A stretch of 64,000 nt of DNA, taken from NCBI GenBank assembly GCA_014706295.1, contig JACSVZ010000011.1:13895329-13959328 (forward strand). Direction: 5' to 3'. The notes below the pieces were generated by a model. The model did no database searches. It saw nothing but the letters and a program-made list of their open reading frames with translations, and had not been told where the DNA came from. Source of the DNA: Lycocorax pyrrhopterus obiensis (taxonomy: Eukaryota; Chordata; Aves; Passeriformes; Paradisaeidae). The position numbers were made by a program, and so were the translations under genes. Below are positions 1 to 12,300 of the stretch, in pieces (position 1 is the stretch's first letter; every line of letters starts with the position of its first letter).

Positions 1-3000
1 TGCTGATGACTTGCTGAGCTGTGCTGTGGAGAGGAGGGTCCCTCTGCCAGGGGAGTTGGGCTGAGAGTGAGATCAGGCCCTGATGCGGCTTTACGGGTTT
101 CTCCTGCCTAAGCCTAAGCTCTCTCAAGTCCTTGCAAAGCAGCAGAGCGCCGTGGGCTGCGTTCTGAGTACCGATACTCCTTTGGGGGTTGTTGACAACG
201 CAGAACAAGTTTCCTTCTCAGGATCATGACACCGAGATAAGTTCATTAGCCCATTTCAATGGGACATTGGCAGCTTACCGAGGGGCCAGAGGGGACGATC
301 TGTGTGGATGCAGCCTTGGCTGAAGGAGAAATAAATTATCTACAAAGCAATGGTAAAAAGTGGCCATTAATCATGAGAGGTGATGGTGTAGCCCACAACT
401 GTGAGCTCCGGGGTCTTCATTGCAAGAAATTTAAATTTGAATCATCGAAACATAGTATCCTGAATTTGAAGGAACCTCATAGTGATCTTTGAGTCCATTG
501 TTAGACAATCAAAAGCTTTGCTAAAATTAAAAAAAAAAAAACAACCCCACATCCATGGCCTTCCCTTTGGCCACTAGATGAGTTGGTGTAGAAGGAAATT
601 AAGTCAGCACAGCACGAAGTATCTGCTCAGAACATTTCTGTAGTGTGAATTTTTAAAAAATCATTTACATTCTAAGCTGTCAAACCATCAATTCTCATGC
701 TGTAATTTTTAGGAGAATGGCGTATCTTTCGTCTGTAGCCATGAATCCTGCTTTAAGCTCAAAATTTAGCTCAGGCACGAATCAAAATGGAAAGGAGCAG
801 TGGCTGTGTATAAAACTGCCTCTTGTGCTGCTTTAAATACTCACCCAGGGCAGGGTGTAAATGGATGCTAATGATCCCTCTGCCTTTTGTTTGAGCCATC
901 CTATGGCAAACGGTCGCATCTTTCTAGTAGGAATGTCGCTGTTTAGGAAGCAGAAGTTTTTTTCCTGGCAAACACCTATTCCTGGACTTCTACCGAAAGT
1001 GTCCTGGACCATCCACCAGCGGGTGCTGAGGGTCTGCCCTACTGATCCTGGTTTTCCTCACTTGGAGGCGCTTTTGAGCTGATATGCAGGGAATTCAAAT
1101 CCCCAGCTTCAGTGAGTGCTTAACTGTGAGTGCTCCTGAATATCAGCCTCTGAGCCTGTCCAAATTAGACACCCAGAGGCAGATGCTCCTTCTAGAAAAG
1201 TTGCCTGAGTGAGGCCTTTCCCACAGACACCTTGCCCGTGAGCAGAATGGAAAGAACTGAAGCCAAGGAGCTCCTGACCACCTTGCTCTGGCCTCGGGTG
1301 GGCTCACCCTTCTCATTCCAACTCTGTGCTTCCATCACCTTCACAATCCCTCAGGAGTCACCGTTCCTCTCTCAGCTCTAAGGAAAACAGTAGTCGAGCT
1401 TGAGAGCATTAAATTAAGTTTTGAAGGCTGCCTGGAGCACCATTTGGTCTCTGAAACAAGGCCCCAGCTGTCACCCCGGGAATGGTCCTTGGAGAACAAG
1501 CCCATACAGATGTGCCTGACAGACCTGCAAGGAACACGTCAGTGCTCACGAGGAGGCTGTTACTTTACTGTGGTTCAGCTCAGACTGCTTAGCTGTTCCA
1601 ATCATCTCTAAGTGCCCCAGTGAGTGCCTTGGAAACATGATTTCGCACAAGCCTGGGATAAGGTGGGAGGTCCAACTTTAAGACTGCTCAGACTGGAGAA
1701 TCATAAACTACAACCCCCAAAAAATGACTTGGCATCAAGATTTAAGTGATTTCTAACGCAAGGGCTGATTGGAGCATGTGCCACAAAGTGGCAGTGTCTG
1801 CTTGGGGTCATTCTGGCTGGTGGCTGCTCCTGGTGTCAAACCCAGGCAGCTGCACCAGCCCAGATGCTTGCTGTGCAAGAGGAGGGAACATTGTGCTGAT
1901 GGTCTTCAGGAGCTCCTCAGGACACTTTCCTGAGACTGGCAGGTAAAAAGCGATACTGCAGAGTGCTCCAGAATCCATATGCACCCTTCCAATTAAAAGA
2001 AAAAAAAAGCAAAACCAGCAGTAAATGGGGAAAAGGAACATCTTCCCCAAGTCAGAGCACATGGATAATGTAACTGTGACACAGACACCCTCCCACGGGC
2101 TGCAGCTCCTACAAGAAAAGCAAGTAGCTGCTGAGCACAAGCACGTCCGTACGGGAGGGGGATGTTTTAAGTGCTGACACAGATTTGGCTGACGAACGCG
2201 GTGCTGGCACACTGTCTCTTTTGAAATAACAAATGCTGCCACAAAACGTGCTCTGCGCTGCTGTGTCTGTCCCTGTGTGCTGTGAAAGTGGCTCCCAGGG
2301 AGTTCACCCATGAAGCGGAGAGGTCCAAAAATCAAGACCTTTTGTTTAAAGCTCAGTCCTGTGAAAATGGCAGTCCTGCAATTCCAGGTGACCTGGTGGT
2401 GTCCGTAGGGCAGAAGTCTTTGGCAATGCCAGCATAGACCCATTCAGAGCAAGGGGCTGGATGATAGATTCCTAAGTTAATCTGTTTGAGGTTTCTTCCC
2501 ACATGTTCTTACAGCCACATAAATAATGGGATTATGCCTTGCAATTCCAGGAGCAGAGTCATTTTGTCCTGGCCTGCAGCTCCCTGCCTACCCTGACAGA
2601 AGTCTGCTTTCCTGCTCTGATCTCTACAGTCAAGGTGTAGCTTATCTTGGAAAGTGGAATTGTGCTGCAGGGAGGGGACGAGGTTTTGGCAGGGCAAGGA
2701 AAACACCCAGGTAGGTGAGTGAATTAAATTCATGGCTTTGGCCACTGAGGCGCTGGGCTGGTTTTATTTCCAGCAGTTATTGAAAGGGGAAAAGAAAAGA
2801 AACCAAACCAAACCAAATGTGTGAGAGGGCTGGACCACTTTCCACCTCTCAGGTGCTTTTGTCTGCAGTTGCATATGCCAGCTGGGACCCGCATCCCTCA
2901 TCTCTTGCTGCCTAAAGCAGACAGTGCGATGCAGTGCTTTGGGAAAAGCACTGCGCTTCCCTCCTGGGCCTTGTCCAGCCCCAAAAGCAGGTGGAAGAAG

Positions 3001-3413
3001 GCTAAGGGAGGAGTTATGCAGCAGTGTCCCCTGGTTACCCCATTCTCACAATCCCATCTGCAGATAAAACTGCATCCAAAAGTGGTTATGCTGAGGGGGT
3101 GTCCCAGATGGGATCACATGCACCACGACATGCTACATTCTGCCTGAGCCAGCCCCAAAAAGCTCTGCTACAGTGAGGAAGAACGAAGTAAAGGCTGTAA
3201 CCTCCTGGGATGTTCTTAGAAACCCTGGGGAGCACCGATGGATAGGCCCTGCTTGGCCTGGGGACTATAAATCCTCAGCTCTGCTGGTGCTGGCAGTGCC
3301 CCTGCTCTGGCACAGGTGGCTGGCAGCACTGGGGGAATGTCTCTGCCTCTGCTGCATTTTGGGGGCATCTTTGTGGCTCTAAACTACTCCCCTCCCAGGA
3401 CCATACCAGCCAC
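1..3413. other. Noncoding left flank, no gene recognised
   Basis: I see no exon with convincing splice sites, no conserved protein segment and no CpG island here. Open frames of up to about 210 codons exist (minus strand 1808-2443), but they have no family resemblance, are Ser/Cys/Phe-rich and run across what looks like random sequence. An A-run lies near 530-542. In mammals CTCF lies downstream of RIPOR1, so this could be spacer or an intron of a neighbour, but nothing in the sequence shows that. Confidence 0.5.
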
Positions 3414-3530
3414 TAAGATGATTAAGGGATTGGAGCAGCTGTCATGAGAGCTGGGACTGTTAAGCTTGGAAAATGAAGGCTTGGGAGGAGGGTTCTTGTC
3501 CATGTCTGTTAATACCTGGCAGAGGGTAAA
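3414..3530 (+). mobile_element. CR1 LINE fragment, plus orientation
   Basis: The stretch follows the typical CR1 3' region wording on the plus strand (AGAGCTGGGACTGTT, then a paraphrase of the segment ending in AATACCTG). It is a short, diverged piece that ends where an oppositely oriented CR1 begins. Confidence 0.7.
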
Positions 3531-4275
3531 GAATCACAGAATAGTAAGGTTGGAAGGGACCACTGTGGGTCATCTGGTCCAACCTCTCTGCTCAAGTAGG
3601 GTCATCCTAGAGGGCATCGGACGGGATTGTGTCCAGATGTTTTTTTAATACCTCCAGTGAGGGAGACTCCACACCCTCTCTGGGCAACCTGTTCCTTTGT
3701 GTGGTCACCCGCATGGTGAAGAAGTTCTTCCTCATTTTTATGTGGAACTTCATGTGCATCAATTTCTGCCCGTTGCCTCTTGTCCTATTGCTGAACACCA
3801 CTGAGCAGAGCCTGATCATTCCTCTGGCACCCTCCCTGCAAATACTGACAGACATTGATGAGGTCCCCTCTCAGTCATAACTTCTCGAGGGTGAGCAGCT
3901 CCAGCTGCCTCAGTCTTTCCTCGTAAGAGATGCTCCAGTCCCTTAATCATCTTTGTATCCCTCTGTTGGATCTGCTGCAGGAGTTCCATGTTTCTCTTGT
4001 ACTGAGGAGGCCAGAGCTGGACACAGCACTCCAGATGTGGCCTCACTAGGGCTGGAGGGACAGGATCAGTTCCCTTGACCTGCTGCCAATGCTCTTCCAA
4101 ATGCATCCCAGGATACCGTTGGCCTTCTTGGCTCCCAGAGCACACTGCTGGCTAAGGGACAGCTTCTTGTCCACCAGGACTCCCTGGTCCTTCTCTGCAG
4201 AGCTGCTTCCCAGTGGGTTGGCCCCCATCAGGTACTGGTGCATGGAGTTACTCTTCCCCAGGTGCACCATCATGG
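3531..4275 (-). mobile_element. CR1 LINE fragment, minus orientation
   Basis: It opens on the plus strand with AATCACAGAATAGTAAGG, the reverse complement of a CR1 3' end, and continues for about 740 bp through CR1-typical text (GTTGGAAGGGACCACTG, GGCCAGAGCTGGACACAGCA). The longest minus-strand frames here (3607-4273) are decayed CR1 sequence. This is the longest CR1 copy in the window. No intact reverse transcriptase is present. Confidence 0.9.
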
Positions 4276-5465
4276 TGAATGTTCAGGGATTTAAATCAGC
4301 AGAAGGTGATGGGCGGGCTTTGAGAAGAGGAAGGCAAATGATACAAGCTTAAATAAAAATCACCAGGGAAACCACAGAGATGCATCACAGAAAGAGGGGG
4401 AGCAGTTCTGGGAGCCCCCAGCCCCATGGTGACACCATGCAAGGTGTAGGAGCTATGGCTCTAGCAGCCCCACTCCATGATGCAGGCAGAAACTCCAGGA
4501 TTCCCCCTTTCTGCCCAGCCCATCGGGAGGTGGCACAAGACCCAACACTTCGCCGTGCACTTTGTAGCCCGATGCCACCTCCTCCTCCGTGGGGCGGAAG
4601 GCTCTGTGTCACCAGCTACATGCTGCCAAGGCCACTGAACTCCGGAAATTTAATCAAAGCAGTGAGAACCAATCGTGTTGTGAGTGTCAGGGAGGTGGCC
4701 CCCACCATGCTGCTGCCCCTGTCACAGGCACCAAGAGGCCAAAGTTCCTGGGAGAGCCAGAGGAAACAGTGCTTCCTTCCCAGCAAGCTTCCAACAATCC
4801 AGCAGCTCATCAATGCCGAGGAGCTGCACAGGAGGGGCACAAAAACTTGTAAAAAACCCCCAGCCTCAGGGAAGATGGTGAGGGACAAGCAGCAAGAGGG
4901 GACACAGAGAGCAGCCTCCCTTCCAGCCCAGTGGTGTGTCCCCTACACAGCAAGGTGGGGACAGCGGATATCCTGGGACAAGGCACAGCCAGTGAGGCAG
5001 AGCAGCTCACAGGGTGGTTTAGCATTCCCTGTCACACCCATCCGGTGCGGGAACATTTGGGAACATGGCTTGGCCACCACAGCTGCTGGCTGCAATCTGC
5101 TACCAGTGCTGGACATGGGTCCTTACTGGTCAAAACTGGAAGTCAGGGCCTAGATAACCAACAGCAGCTGGAGATGGGCAACCTGTGGATTTACACACAC
5201 ATACGCAGGGCTGTTTCCATTCCCGGGGCAGCCCTGGTTTTGGTAGCCCCCATCCTGTGTCACCACCTCGTACCACCTTGGGTGATGTATCCCATGCCCA
5301 GCAGCCAAATTTTGGCAACATTTGGCTGAGTTGCAGGGCAGGGAAATGCCAAAAATCACAATTATTTCCCATGACATCCCCTGTCACCCTCCAGGCAGCT
5401 ACGCTGACACCCAACTTGCCCTGCCCCAGAGCACTGAGGCCAAAGAAACACCCTCACAGTGACAC
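4276..5465. other. Noncoding spacer 3' of RIPOR1
   Basis: There is no supported exon. The 257-codon plus frame at 4380-5153 overlaps other open frames on both strands and shows no domain or conserved motif. I treat it as chance in GC-rich DNA. Confidence 0.5.
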
Positions 5466-5487
5466 CGACACTGTTTAAAGGTTTGTT

Positions 5488-5493
5488 TTTATT
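5488..5493 (-). terminator. RIPOR1: Distal poly(A) signal, RIPOR1
   Basis: AATAAA on the minus strand, inside an AT-rich block about 850 nt after the stop codon. Cleavage would be expected some 10-30 nt lower, near 5465-5478. Confidence 0.55.
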
Positions 5494-5849
5494 TCTGGTT
5501 TAAAATCAAAATTAGTCATTCTCTGTAATTACATTATATATAGATTTATAGAGACATTATAGAAAAGAATTTTTTGCTTTTGTTTTTCTGCAAAAATCTG
5601 TAAATAAAAAATAAAATAAAACAAAACAAACAAAAAAAAAGGTGGCAGCTTCTGTCCATCCGTCTGTCCATCCCTCTATTGCTCCTCCTGCCCCTGCCCT
5701 CCACAGCACTTCCCAACAGGCCAGGAAAGGCTCTGGGCTGAGGCCACATCTCACTTCACTCCCTAGAGCCACAAGCCAGGGAGGGACAGGAGCACGTGGA
5801 GCTGGAAAGAAGAAACGCCAGCAGAATATATTAATATCTCATATTTCAT

Positions 5850-5855
5850 TTTATT
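5850..5855 (-). terminator. RIPOR1: Proximal poly(A) signal, RIPOR1
   Basis: AATAAA on the minus strand, about 490 nt after the stop codon, in an AT-rich island. It could give a shorter transcript than the signal at 5488-5493. Confidence 0.45.
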
Positions 5856-6344
5856 TAAGTCCTGGGGACTCCAGGTGGCAGAGGGCAGCAGTCCCCATGG
5901 CCCTGGCAGCTCCTGGAAAGAAACAGCGAGGTTTCCAAAGTGCAGGTCCTTCTGGGACAGGGCGCATGCCCTCGAGCAAGAGGAAGGCAAGAGGAGGCAG
6001 AGAAATCGGGCACCTCTCCCCGCCGCTCCAGTCCCGGCAGCTGTAGCCGATGAGGGGGGCAGGAAGGGTGGGCTCCCCGGGTATTTTAAATAGCGATCAG
6101 AGGGTGGGATGTGCAGCGAGCCCCCTGCCCAGTGGTGCAGAGGTGGCACCCGTGGGGCCGGTGGCCGGGGACAGGGAAGCGGTGCTCCGTAAGGCAGTAT
6201 GTGGCCATGGTGAGCTGCCAGCAGGCGGGGTAATACTGTGGTGTGGTGCTGAGAGCGAGAGCTGCCGGGTCCCCAGTCCGTGCAAGCCCGGGCAGCCCAG
6301 CGGTGCCTTTGCCCTCAGGGATGGCAGGTGGGTGTGCGTGGGTC

Positions 6345-9300
6345 TCAGAAAGCTGTACTGGCCATGCTGGCTGGTGCAAAGATCCGCGGGAGGCTGTCCA
6401 GGGTCTCCTCCAGTCGCCGGTGAGCTGATTTACCATCTTCCCCTGCAAGTACACGCCATGGTCAGTGATCCAAACTGCGTAAGTTCTGTCCCCTGCCCAT
6501 CCCTGGCCACCTACCCCGGCCTTTCCAGGGAAGCATGCCTAGCACTTGGCAGAGCTGAGCCTGCGTGCTGTGACCACAGCATGGAAACCTCTCTTGTTCT
6601 CCTTAGCATGCCCCTGTGCAGGTCCCAGCTGGGATCTGGATCAAAAAGTCCCCAGAGCTCCTGATTCAGAGGTTGCAAATCCTGTTCTCAGCTGCCCATG
6701 TGGGGCAGGGATAACCCGTGTTTGGGCTGCAGGAGTGTTGGCTTGTGGAGAGCCCCACTTGGGGCCAAGGGACCAGTGCTCAGGGCTGTGCCAGCTCCAG
6801 TGGCTCCAACAGCTGTGCACATCTGCATGCACTGACATGGGGGTCCCAAGGGCTCCCCCAGGACCCGCAGGCACACACAAGGGATGCACACATCCATGCT
6901 ACAGGCTCACTCTGAGCTCTGCTCACAAATCTGCCTGCAGCAGCCATCCCCAGCAAGAGGTGGTGACATGGACAGTCTGCTGGGACATAGGACACAAGGC
7001 ATCTACATGTGTCAGGGTGCCAGTGGGATGTGCACTATCCAACAACCAAGACACACAGACTCCAAAACGTGACACAGCTGACAGGCTCTAAGACGGAGAC
7101 ATTCGTGAGCAAAGCGGCCGGAGCAGGGACAAGGGGGACGAGGACAGCTCACGTGTCCCAACCTGTGCAGCAGCTGCCGCGATCTGGAGGCCTAGAAACC
7201 CACTCAGATGGTTCTCTCAGGGCCATCTAGCAAATAATAAATAACAACCAGGCTTAGTGCTGTGGCTACAGGATGCCTGGCCCTTGCTGCCAGCTTGCTC
7301 TTGCCTGGCAGAGCTTGGGGCACGATGAACCAGAGTGCGTGGGGCAGGCAGGGACCAGCCATGGAGCCCCATCTCCCGTGGGCACTGCTGGCACCAGGAC
7401 ATGCCACTTGGGATGCTGTGGGTGGGGAGCAAGCTGAGAAGCAGCGGGATACTCACCACACAGCATCAGGCTCTGCTTGGCTGCCTCCCGCACAGGCTCT
7501 TTGTCGGTTTGGCACAGGTAAACCAGCTGCTCGATGCTCTCCTTGGCCTGCAGGAGAAGGGACAAGGAGATGAGGTTTGGCTGTCAGGGCTGGAGCAGGA
7601 ACACAGTCAGATGGGGAAGGCAGCACAGGGCACTGCAGCCCCATGGTGCAGAAAAGCCCCTCATCCTCTTTTTTCCCTCCTCTTTTTCCTTCCTGCTCTG
7701 CCCCGTCCTGCCGCTACAGCACATTTGGGGCATCCCCAGCTCTTCTCTCCCAGGAGCAGGAGGATGTGCAGGTGTATCCAGAGTCACCGGCCATGTGTTT
7801 CCTCTTCCTCTGGAACATGCAGCCCTGCTGCCTCCTCCCCACATCCCTCACCTTCAAGCAGCCCAGCGCCGCACACCCTGCCACACGTGTCTGCACCTCC
7901 TCATCCTCCAGCTGCTCCAGGAAGCACACGAGGGCCTGGGGGAGATGGGGGAGTCAGTGCCACCATCCGCAGCAGAGCCGGGGGCAGCACCCCAGGGGCT
8001 GTGGCACCAGCCCACCTTGTCCCTGGCTTGCCCAGCACATACCCGTTGGCGGAAGCGGGGGTTTTCCGCCAGGCTGCGGAGCTGGGCTGACACGGCGCTC
8101 ACCACCTTGCTGTTGCCCTCCACGAGGAGCAGGCTCAGCGCCTTCAGTCCCTCCTTCTTCAGACGGCCCTCAGGCACGCGCTTCAGGGCACGCAGCACCA
8201 CGTCCTGGTCGTCTGAGTTGAGGTTCTGTGCCAGCAGCGCTGCAGGAAGCCATCAGCTCAGCCAAGGTGTGGGGAGTCACATGGCACTGCCCCCACACCC
8301 CTGCCACCCATCCCCGGGCAACCTGGATCCATGCTGGGCAGAGGGGGCCCCACACAGGGTGCCAATGCATGGAGTTGCTCCCCAAGACACTGGGGACCTA
8401 CAGCAAGGATATGGGAAGGCAGCATGGGACTGGGCTGCACTCTGGATCAGACTTGCCCACCCCAAGGATGGCTGAGCCTCTGGGTGGTGCCCCAGAATGG
8501 TCATGGCACTGCTGCAGGGTGATCAATCACTATGGTGATACTCTGGCACCCCATCCCAGGGCTTAAGGAGCGTAGGAGGACACCCACCTTCCTCTGCCAG
8601 CTCCATCATGTAGGTGTCAAGCACCAGGGCACCGAGTGACTCAAAGTGGCTCCAGTACTGGAAGATGGTGACCTGCTCACTCTGGGCGCTGCCGGGCCGC
8701 CGGGGCAGCCGCCGATTCAGCACGTCCTCCACCAGTTTCACACACACTGTGGGAACGAATCAGGATCAGGGTGTGCAGCAGCCATGGTCACCCCTCTGTG
8801 GAGCTCCTGGCACCCATATCCTCCCACTCATGGTCACTGAGTGAGGCTGACAACTCCCTGAACACCCCTGGGCACCCACTCACCAGCATCAGCCAAACCA
8901 GGGTGCTGCTCGCTGATGGGAGCTGCATACTGGGCACTGAGCACCTGCAGGAACCGCTCCACGGGGCAGGTGTAGACATTGGGCACTTCCACACAGAGGT
9001 CCCAAAGGGGCAGCACACCCTCCTTCCGTGTCGAGAACTGCACCACTGTGGGGACAGGCACTGTCAGACCTCCCCAAGGCCATGGCAGCAGGCGGGTGAC
9101 TCCCGCCCTCTGTCTGGCATGGTCCCTCACTGCCCAGCCATGCCCACGAGGGGACACAGGTTTCACACAGCCTCCGGGGTGGCACAGAGGATCCCCTCAG
9201 CTGTTTCTTTACCATCAGCGGCCGAGGTGGCTGCTCCTGCGCGCTCCTCTGTCAGCTGGCACACGATCTCCAGCACCTGCGACTCCCGCAGCAGCCTGTC

Positions 9301-12300
9301 CAGGGCGTACATCTCCTGGCACCGCAGGGGACCGAAGGTGCCCAGCTTCTGCAAGGCACAGCCAAACCAGGGACTTCAGTGACAGAGCTCACTGCCCACA
9401 TCACAGCCTTCAGGCTGTGGCAAGACCCCCTTCAAAGGGTCATATACAGCCCACCCCAGGGTGTCTCCTGCCGCCATATCCCACCCTGGTCCTCACCAGC
9501 AGCAGGCGGTTGCAGTTGTTAAGGTGAAGCACCAGAGCCTTATCCAGGAACTCATTGCCAGTGCTCATGGGGTCAGTGCTGGCCTCAGAACCACTGCACA
9601 TTCCGGTGTCATCTGCCCCCATCTCGCCAGCGCTGGGGGCCCTGGTGCCACGCAGGGGTCTGCCAGCCCTCCTGCAAGCCAGGGAGAGATCAAGGCAGTG
9701 GATCAGCACAGGACACCTGGACCTGACCCTTCCCCACCCACAGGGCAGAGGACAAGTCCCAGGGGCACAGGGGCTGCCTCCAGCCCACCCCTCACGGAGA
9801 GCTGCAGGGTGCCACCAGAAGGACCAGCTACTGCTGTTTCTTGACCTGGACCTTCCCTAAGCTGTGAGGAACAGGTCTAAATATGCTTAGGCACCCTGGA
9901 AGAGCTGAATGTCCCCCATTCCAACTGCCCCAAGGCCATCTCCTGCTCTGTGCCCCATCCCATGAGCCCCACTGTGCACCTCTCATCTTGGAGAGGCTCC
10001 TCCTCAGAGCCCTCTGAGTCCTCCATGTCAGAGGTGTTGAGGAAGCTGAAGCTCTCCAGCGCGTGCTCCACTGTCAGGCTGATGCTGGAGGCCCGGCTGA
10101 GGAAGATGCCTTGCTTCAGCTGTGGAGGAAGGCATGGTGGAGTTGAATCCTGGCTCACCAGCCAAGATTGCCCTGTCACCCACATTACCACACTATGCCA
10201 TCAGGGATGGCCCCATCCCCATCATCCCTGGGCACTGCCAGCAGGGATGACCCCATCCCCATCACCCCTGGGCACTGCCAGCAGGGACGGTCTTGTCTCC
10301 ATTGTCTCAGAGCACTGCCACGATGGCTGGCCCCGCCCCCATCATCTCCAGGCATTGCCACCCAGGATGACCCTGTCGCCCTCGCCCGTGACACTGCTGG
10401 GAGCCCCTCACCAGCAGCATCTCCTCCAGACGTTTGAGCTCCCGTTCGAGGGGCTGCAGCTCCGGGAACTGTCCCCGATAGTCATCCAGAGCCGAGCCTA
10501 GGAGGCCAATTGCCTCCTCCAGACCTGAATCCACCATCTTTCCCCGCAGCACTTCAGGGATGCTGGTGGGCTGTGGTGGGGTTGGGACAGGCCTCTCTTC
10601 TGCAGAAGCTTGTGCCAGTGCTGTGGGGGTGCCGGTGCCACAGTCACTCTGTGCTGGCACCTGGCTCTGCACTGGCTCGGCCCTGCCAGCCTCTGCCTCG
10701 CAGGAGGTGGCCCACGCCACAGAGGCACGGGGCTTGGCCTCAGTGGCCCTGTCCTGCCCTGCCACAGCAGCTGCCACCGCAGCACCAGGGTCTGCGTCTT
10801 GCTCGTCCATCCCTGTGTCCTCTGGGCTGGGTGCGGGCTCCCAAGGGCTCTCCGCAGTCTTGACCTCCATCGTGGCATCCACACTGGCCTCGCTGATGTG
10901 GCTCAGAGTCCGGGAGTAGGGCACATGCCCGTTGGCCACTGTCTCCTTCTTATGTCTGCCTGGCTCCTCCGGCTGGCTCCCCGCGGAGGGGACACTGCTG
11001 CCACTGGCCCCAAGCATGGCTTCGGCCTCCTCTGGTTGCTGGGAGAAGGAGATCTCGATGGCGGGGGCAGAGGCCTGCACCTCGGGCTGCACGATGGGCT
11101 TGTGTGTGGCATGGCGGGCGCTGCTGGACAGCTGGGGGCTGGAGGAGTCATCCGAGGACTCAGAGGAGATGGACCAGGCTGTGCCATTCTCCAGCTCCTC
11201 CTGGCGCCGCAGCATGTTCTGGAGAGGGAAAGAATGGTGTCAGCCGAGACCCTGCTCCTGCTGCCCCTGCTCCTCCAGCTGTCTGCGTGTCAAGCAGGGG
11301 CAGGATCGATCTGAGCTGGAGGGCACTGAGGCTGCCATGGCTCTGCTGGCACAGCAGTATGGTCAGCAAGCACCTGGCAGATTCCAGCTCTGGATCCCAC
11401 CCTATGCCAGCAGGAAATCCAGCTCCCCATGACCAGCCCCATATGTCTTGGAGCCTTGGGGTGCCAGTGGCCCCCTAGCAGAGTGGGATGCAACACATGG
11501 AGCCAAGGACACCACCCACCATGGCTGCAAGGACAGCAACAGCTCCAGCACCAGCTTGTGGGGACAGCACTGGCCACCACACCAACTACGTGGGTCACCA
11601 TCACTGAACCGGTGCCACGCCAATTCCACGTTCGTCACACCAGCACCATGACAGCATCACACCAGTGCCACACCAGCACTGCCACACCAGCACCATCTCA
11701 CCAGCGCCATCACCAGCACCACACCAATGCCACCAGCACGGGGACACGGAGAAGCTGTGTACTCACTAGTGCCCAGCCCTTGCATGGGGGTGAACCCAGG
11801 CTTCCCTAGCTTGGGGACTAGCTCTGCAGGACCAGCCAGACCCAGCCTGGCAGGATCAGGCCTTTGGGCATCAGCAAGGGATAGTGAGTAGGAGACAAGG
11901 AGTGGCTACAGCTACTGCAGGATGGCCACAGCGCTGGCCTAAGCTACTGGCCTGCTCCAGCCCTGCACTTACGCGGCCCTGCTGCGGCCATCTCCCGAGC
12001 TCGGCCGAGGAGACATCGCCGCAGGAGCAGCTCTGAGACAGCTTCTCGAAGAGTGTCTCCCGAAAGATGTCCAGCAAGGACCAACCACGCTTGTCAGCCG
12101 CCCGCTCCGGGCTCTTGGGCAGAGAGAAGAGGAGCTGTGAACGTGGGAGGGAGGAGCAGGTGCCAGTACTGGGGAGTCCTGGTGGGATGGCTGGAGAGGA
12201 AGGAGCTGCCTACCCATCCCTGAGCTGTGCCACCCTCTGAGACGTTGCCTAGGCACATCCCTGTGTGGATCCCTCCACTGGCCATGTCTCCTGAGCAGCC

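Larger units (their letters stand above)
5470..6344 (-). other. RIPOR1: Probable RIPOR1 3' untranslated region
   Basis: This lies directly after the RIPOR1 stop codon (TGA, 6345-6347 on the minus strand). It becomes strongly AT-rich at 5480-5640, as many 3' UTR ends do. Two minus-strand AATAAA signals are present: 5850-5855 (proximal) and 5488-5493 (distal, in the AT-rich tail). Use of the distal site would give a 3' UTR of about 870 nt. The end is inferred from these signals only. Confidence 0.6.

Noticed and set aside
1808..2443. 211-codon minus-strand frame near the left edge
   Set aside because: No recognisable domain, no splice context and a composition that looks random.
5595..5640. 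Plus-strand AATAAA run as the end of a convergent gene
   Set aside because: No plus-strand exon precedes it; it is the A/T-rich low-complexity tail of the RIPOR1 3' UTR.
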